Assembly (NCBI GenBank): GCA_016713965.1
Contig: JADJOC010000009.1
Span: 1,240,001 to 1,304,000 of the forward strand
DNA: 64,000 bases
Origin: Chitinophagaceae bacterium
GTDB lineage: Bacteria > Bacteroidota > Bacteroidia > Chitinophagales > Chitinophagaceae
Reading direction: 5' to 3'
The notes under the pieces were generated by a model. That model was given only the letters and a program-made list of their open reading frames with translations, had not been told where the DNA came from and made no database searches. How positions within the stretch are numbered: position 1 is the first letter of the stretch; each line of letters starts with the position of its first letter. Shown in pieces: positions 62,846 through 64,000 of this stretch. The translations under genes and the position numbers were made by a program.

Positions 62846-62876
62846 TAAAGAAAAACCGTAGTTGTGAGCTACGGTT
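62846..62876 (-). terminator. Terminator of the S46 peptidase gene
   Basis: AACCGTAG and CTACGGTT form the stem with a seven-base loop. On the minus strand it is followed by TTTCTTTATC after the stem's final TT. It lies 21 bases after the stop. Confidence 0.8.
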
Positions 62877-62897
62877 GTTGAAATAATTAAAAACATG

Positions 62898-64000
62898 TTA
62901 TTTTACCAGCTTTAATTCATCTATTATATTTTTTGCCCCACCTAGCTTATCAATACACCATAATACATAGCGAACATCCACACAGATAGTCCTGTTTAAA
63001 TCTTTATCAAAAGCAATTTTATGGCTTAAAGCCTCATAATTACCATCAAAGGCAAGTCCTATTAAATTACCATTAGCATCTATAACAGGGCTGCCGCTAT
63101 TACCACCGGTGATATCATTAGTTGTAATAAAATTAACTACCAGGTCATTTCTTCCTTTATCAATATACTGGCCAAAATCTTTTTTCTTCATTAATTCAAT
63201 TTGTTTGGATGGCAAATCAAATTCATAATCTCCGGCTTTATATTTTTCTATAATACCTTTTCCTGTACATATATAATCGTACTGCACTGCATCTCTTGGT
63301 TTATAGCTTTTTACATTACCGTAGCTTACCCTCATGCTAAAGTTTGCATCAGGGTACATTTTTTTTACCGCATCAGGGTTCATTTCCATAATGCCTTTCA
63401 TGTATGCCTTACCCAATTCATTGTTTTTATCAACAAAAGCAGTGTATAAAGGCGCATATTTTTTATTGTAATTTTTTACAAAAGTGCCAGCAAAAATATA
63501 TGCAGGGTCATTTTGTAAAATACTGGCTTCGGGTTTAGCAGCGAATGCATCCCATTTAGCATCATCTAAAAAAATAGTATTGGTAAAAATATCTTTTGCC
63601 CATTTTTTATAGGTCGCCTCATCATTTAAATCTCCATAAGTTTTACTTAAATTTTCATAAAAATCTTCCGGGTGCTGGTTTTTGTCAATATCAGTGTAAA
63701 ACATCATCCCAACGGCAGCTAATATTTTTTCATCACTGGGTCTGTCTTCAGCATCCAAAAATGCTTTTCTTTTGCTTGTAGCAGCTGCCATTGCCTTTTT
63801 AAACTCTGCGCTTTCAGCTCCTTTATTTATTAGTGCATCTTCCAATGGTATTAAGGTTGCTGCAAATGCAGCAAGCGGTGAACCGACAATACCTTCGTTT
63901 ATGTACTGACGATGTTTGCTATATGGAGTCCAGCTTTCATAATTTTTTGCATATTCAGCAAAAATGTTTCCATAAGCCGGTTTGTTTTTTGCCCATTTAA
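62898..64000 (-). CDS. S46-family dipeptidyl-peptidase (DPP7/DPP11-like), 5' part beyond the window
   Basis: The frame is open to the right edge, so only the C-terminal 367 residues are seen (full members have about 700). The catalytic Ser is in DITGGNSGSPVIDANGNLIGLAFDGN. Other family blocks are WTPYSKHRQYINEGIVGSPL near the window edge and NDLVVNFITTND. S46 enzymes remove dipeptides at the periplasm and occur mainly in Bacteroidota. Acidic versus hydrophobic P1 preference depends on residue 673-equivalent just after the Ser, here Asp/Gly context, which I cannot align reliably. Confidence 0.9.
   Translation of the reverse strand, partial: KWAKNKPAYGNIFAEYAKNYESWTPYSKHRQYINEGIVGSPLAAFAATLIPLEDALINKGAESAEFKKAMAAATSKRKAFLDAEDRPSDEKILAAVGMMFYTDIDKNQHPEDFYENLSKTYGDLNDEATYKKWAKDIFTNTIFLDDAKWDAFAAKPEASILQNDPAYIFAGTFVKNYNKKYAPLYTAFVDKNNELGKAYMKGIMEMNPDAVKKMYPDANFSMRVSYGNVKSYKPRDAVQYDYICTGKGIIEKYKAGDYEFDLPSKQIELMKKKDFGQYIDKGRNDLVVNFITTNDITGGNSGSPVIDANGNLIGLAFDGNYEALSHKIAFDKDLNRTICVDVRYVLWCIDKLGGAKNIIDELKLVK

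Noticed and set aside
1..64000. CRISPR arrays, rRNA operons, origin or attachment sites
   Set aside because: No regularly spaced repeats, rRNA-like sequence, DnaA-box cluster or integrase-att arrangement was seen.

Overview
The window looks like chromosome from a member of the Bacteroidota, most likely Chitinophagaceae or a close relative. This is inferred from low G+C, type IX secretion C-terminal domains, an S46 dipeptidyl-peptidase, a long Bacteroidota-type amidophosphoribosyltransferase, a TTG-N19-TANNTTTG promoter ahead of that gene, PorT/OMP-type barrels and many SD-poor starts. No rRNA, CRISPR array, phage or plasmid backbone is visible. One tRNA gene (CAT anticodon) is present.

Layout. 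1-3.8 kb: two paralogous small secreted proteins (one with an in-frame stop), a palindromic repeat, an acyl-CoA dehydrogenase and a MarR regulator with a perfect 20-bp palindrome at its start. 3.9-9 kb: a membrane glycosyltransferase, a Doc-type toxin-antitoxin pair, an oligopeptide ABC permease, fabG and an IS3-family element that separates fabG from a downstream terminator. 9-24 kb: acetyltransferase, SixA phosphatase, PurF, a beta-barrel protein, the tRNA, Asd, lamin-tail and S9 peptidase genes, a subtilase, a PfkB kinase, YciO and RNase HII. 24-34 kb: heme A synthase, membrane patatin, RhlE helicase, free Met-R-sulfoxide reductase, MgtC, AlkA-type glycosylase, inositol monophosphatase and a BBE-type flavoenzyme. 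34-50 kb: two glycosyltransferases, an aminotransferase, an LpoB/COG3014 lipoprotein pair, MsrB, Adk, an MtgA-type transglycosylase, a PnuC-NadR kinase pair for NAD salvage, NifU and a T9SS protein. 50-64 kb: a very large SWIM/SNF2 helicase, an IS scar (IS4-like remnant beside an IS3 element), small lipoproteins, an M43 T9SS metalloprotease, two palindromic mobile-like repeats, a PAP2-like membrane protein, a CYTH protein and an S46 peptidase running off the right edge.

Two things dominate the reading. First, about 21 single-base indels in 17 otherwise intact genes break reading frames, mostly in A/T homopolymers. In each case one inserted or removed base restores a full-length family member of correct codon arithmetic, so I annotate these as single genes and suspect consensus error. 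One visible consequence is a false AlkA-MgtC fusion. Second, the window is rich in short non-coding repeats: a 226-bp element in two copies, a second family with two copies plus a fragment, three TIR-bounded elements, and heptanucleotide tandem repeats. The most striking are two related composite heptamer tracts lying inside the coding sequences of the adjacent pnuC and NadR-kinase genes, where they are translated as seven-residue repeats.

Functional themes are surface and exported proteins (lipoproteins, T9SS cargo, peptidases), envelope sugar chemistry, methionine sulfoxide repair (MsrB and free-Met-R reductase) and NAD salvage. I found no defence island beyond the Doc-type pair.
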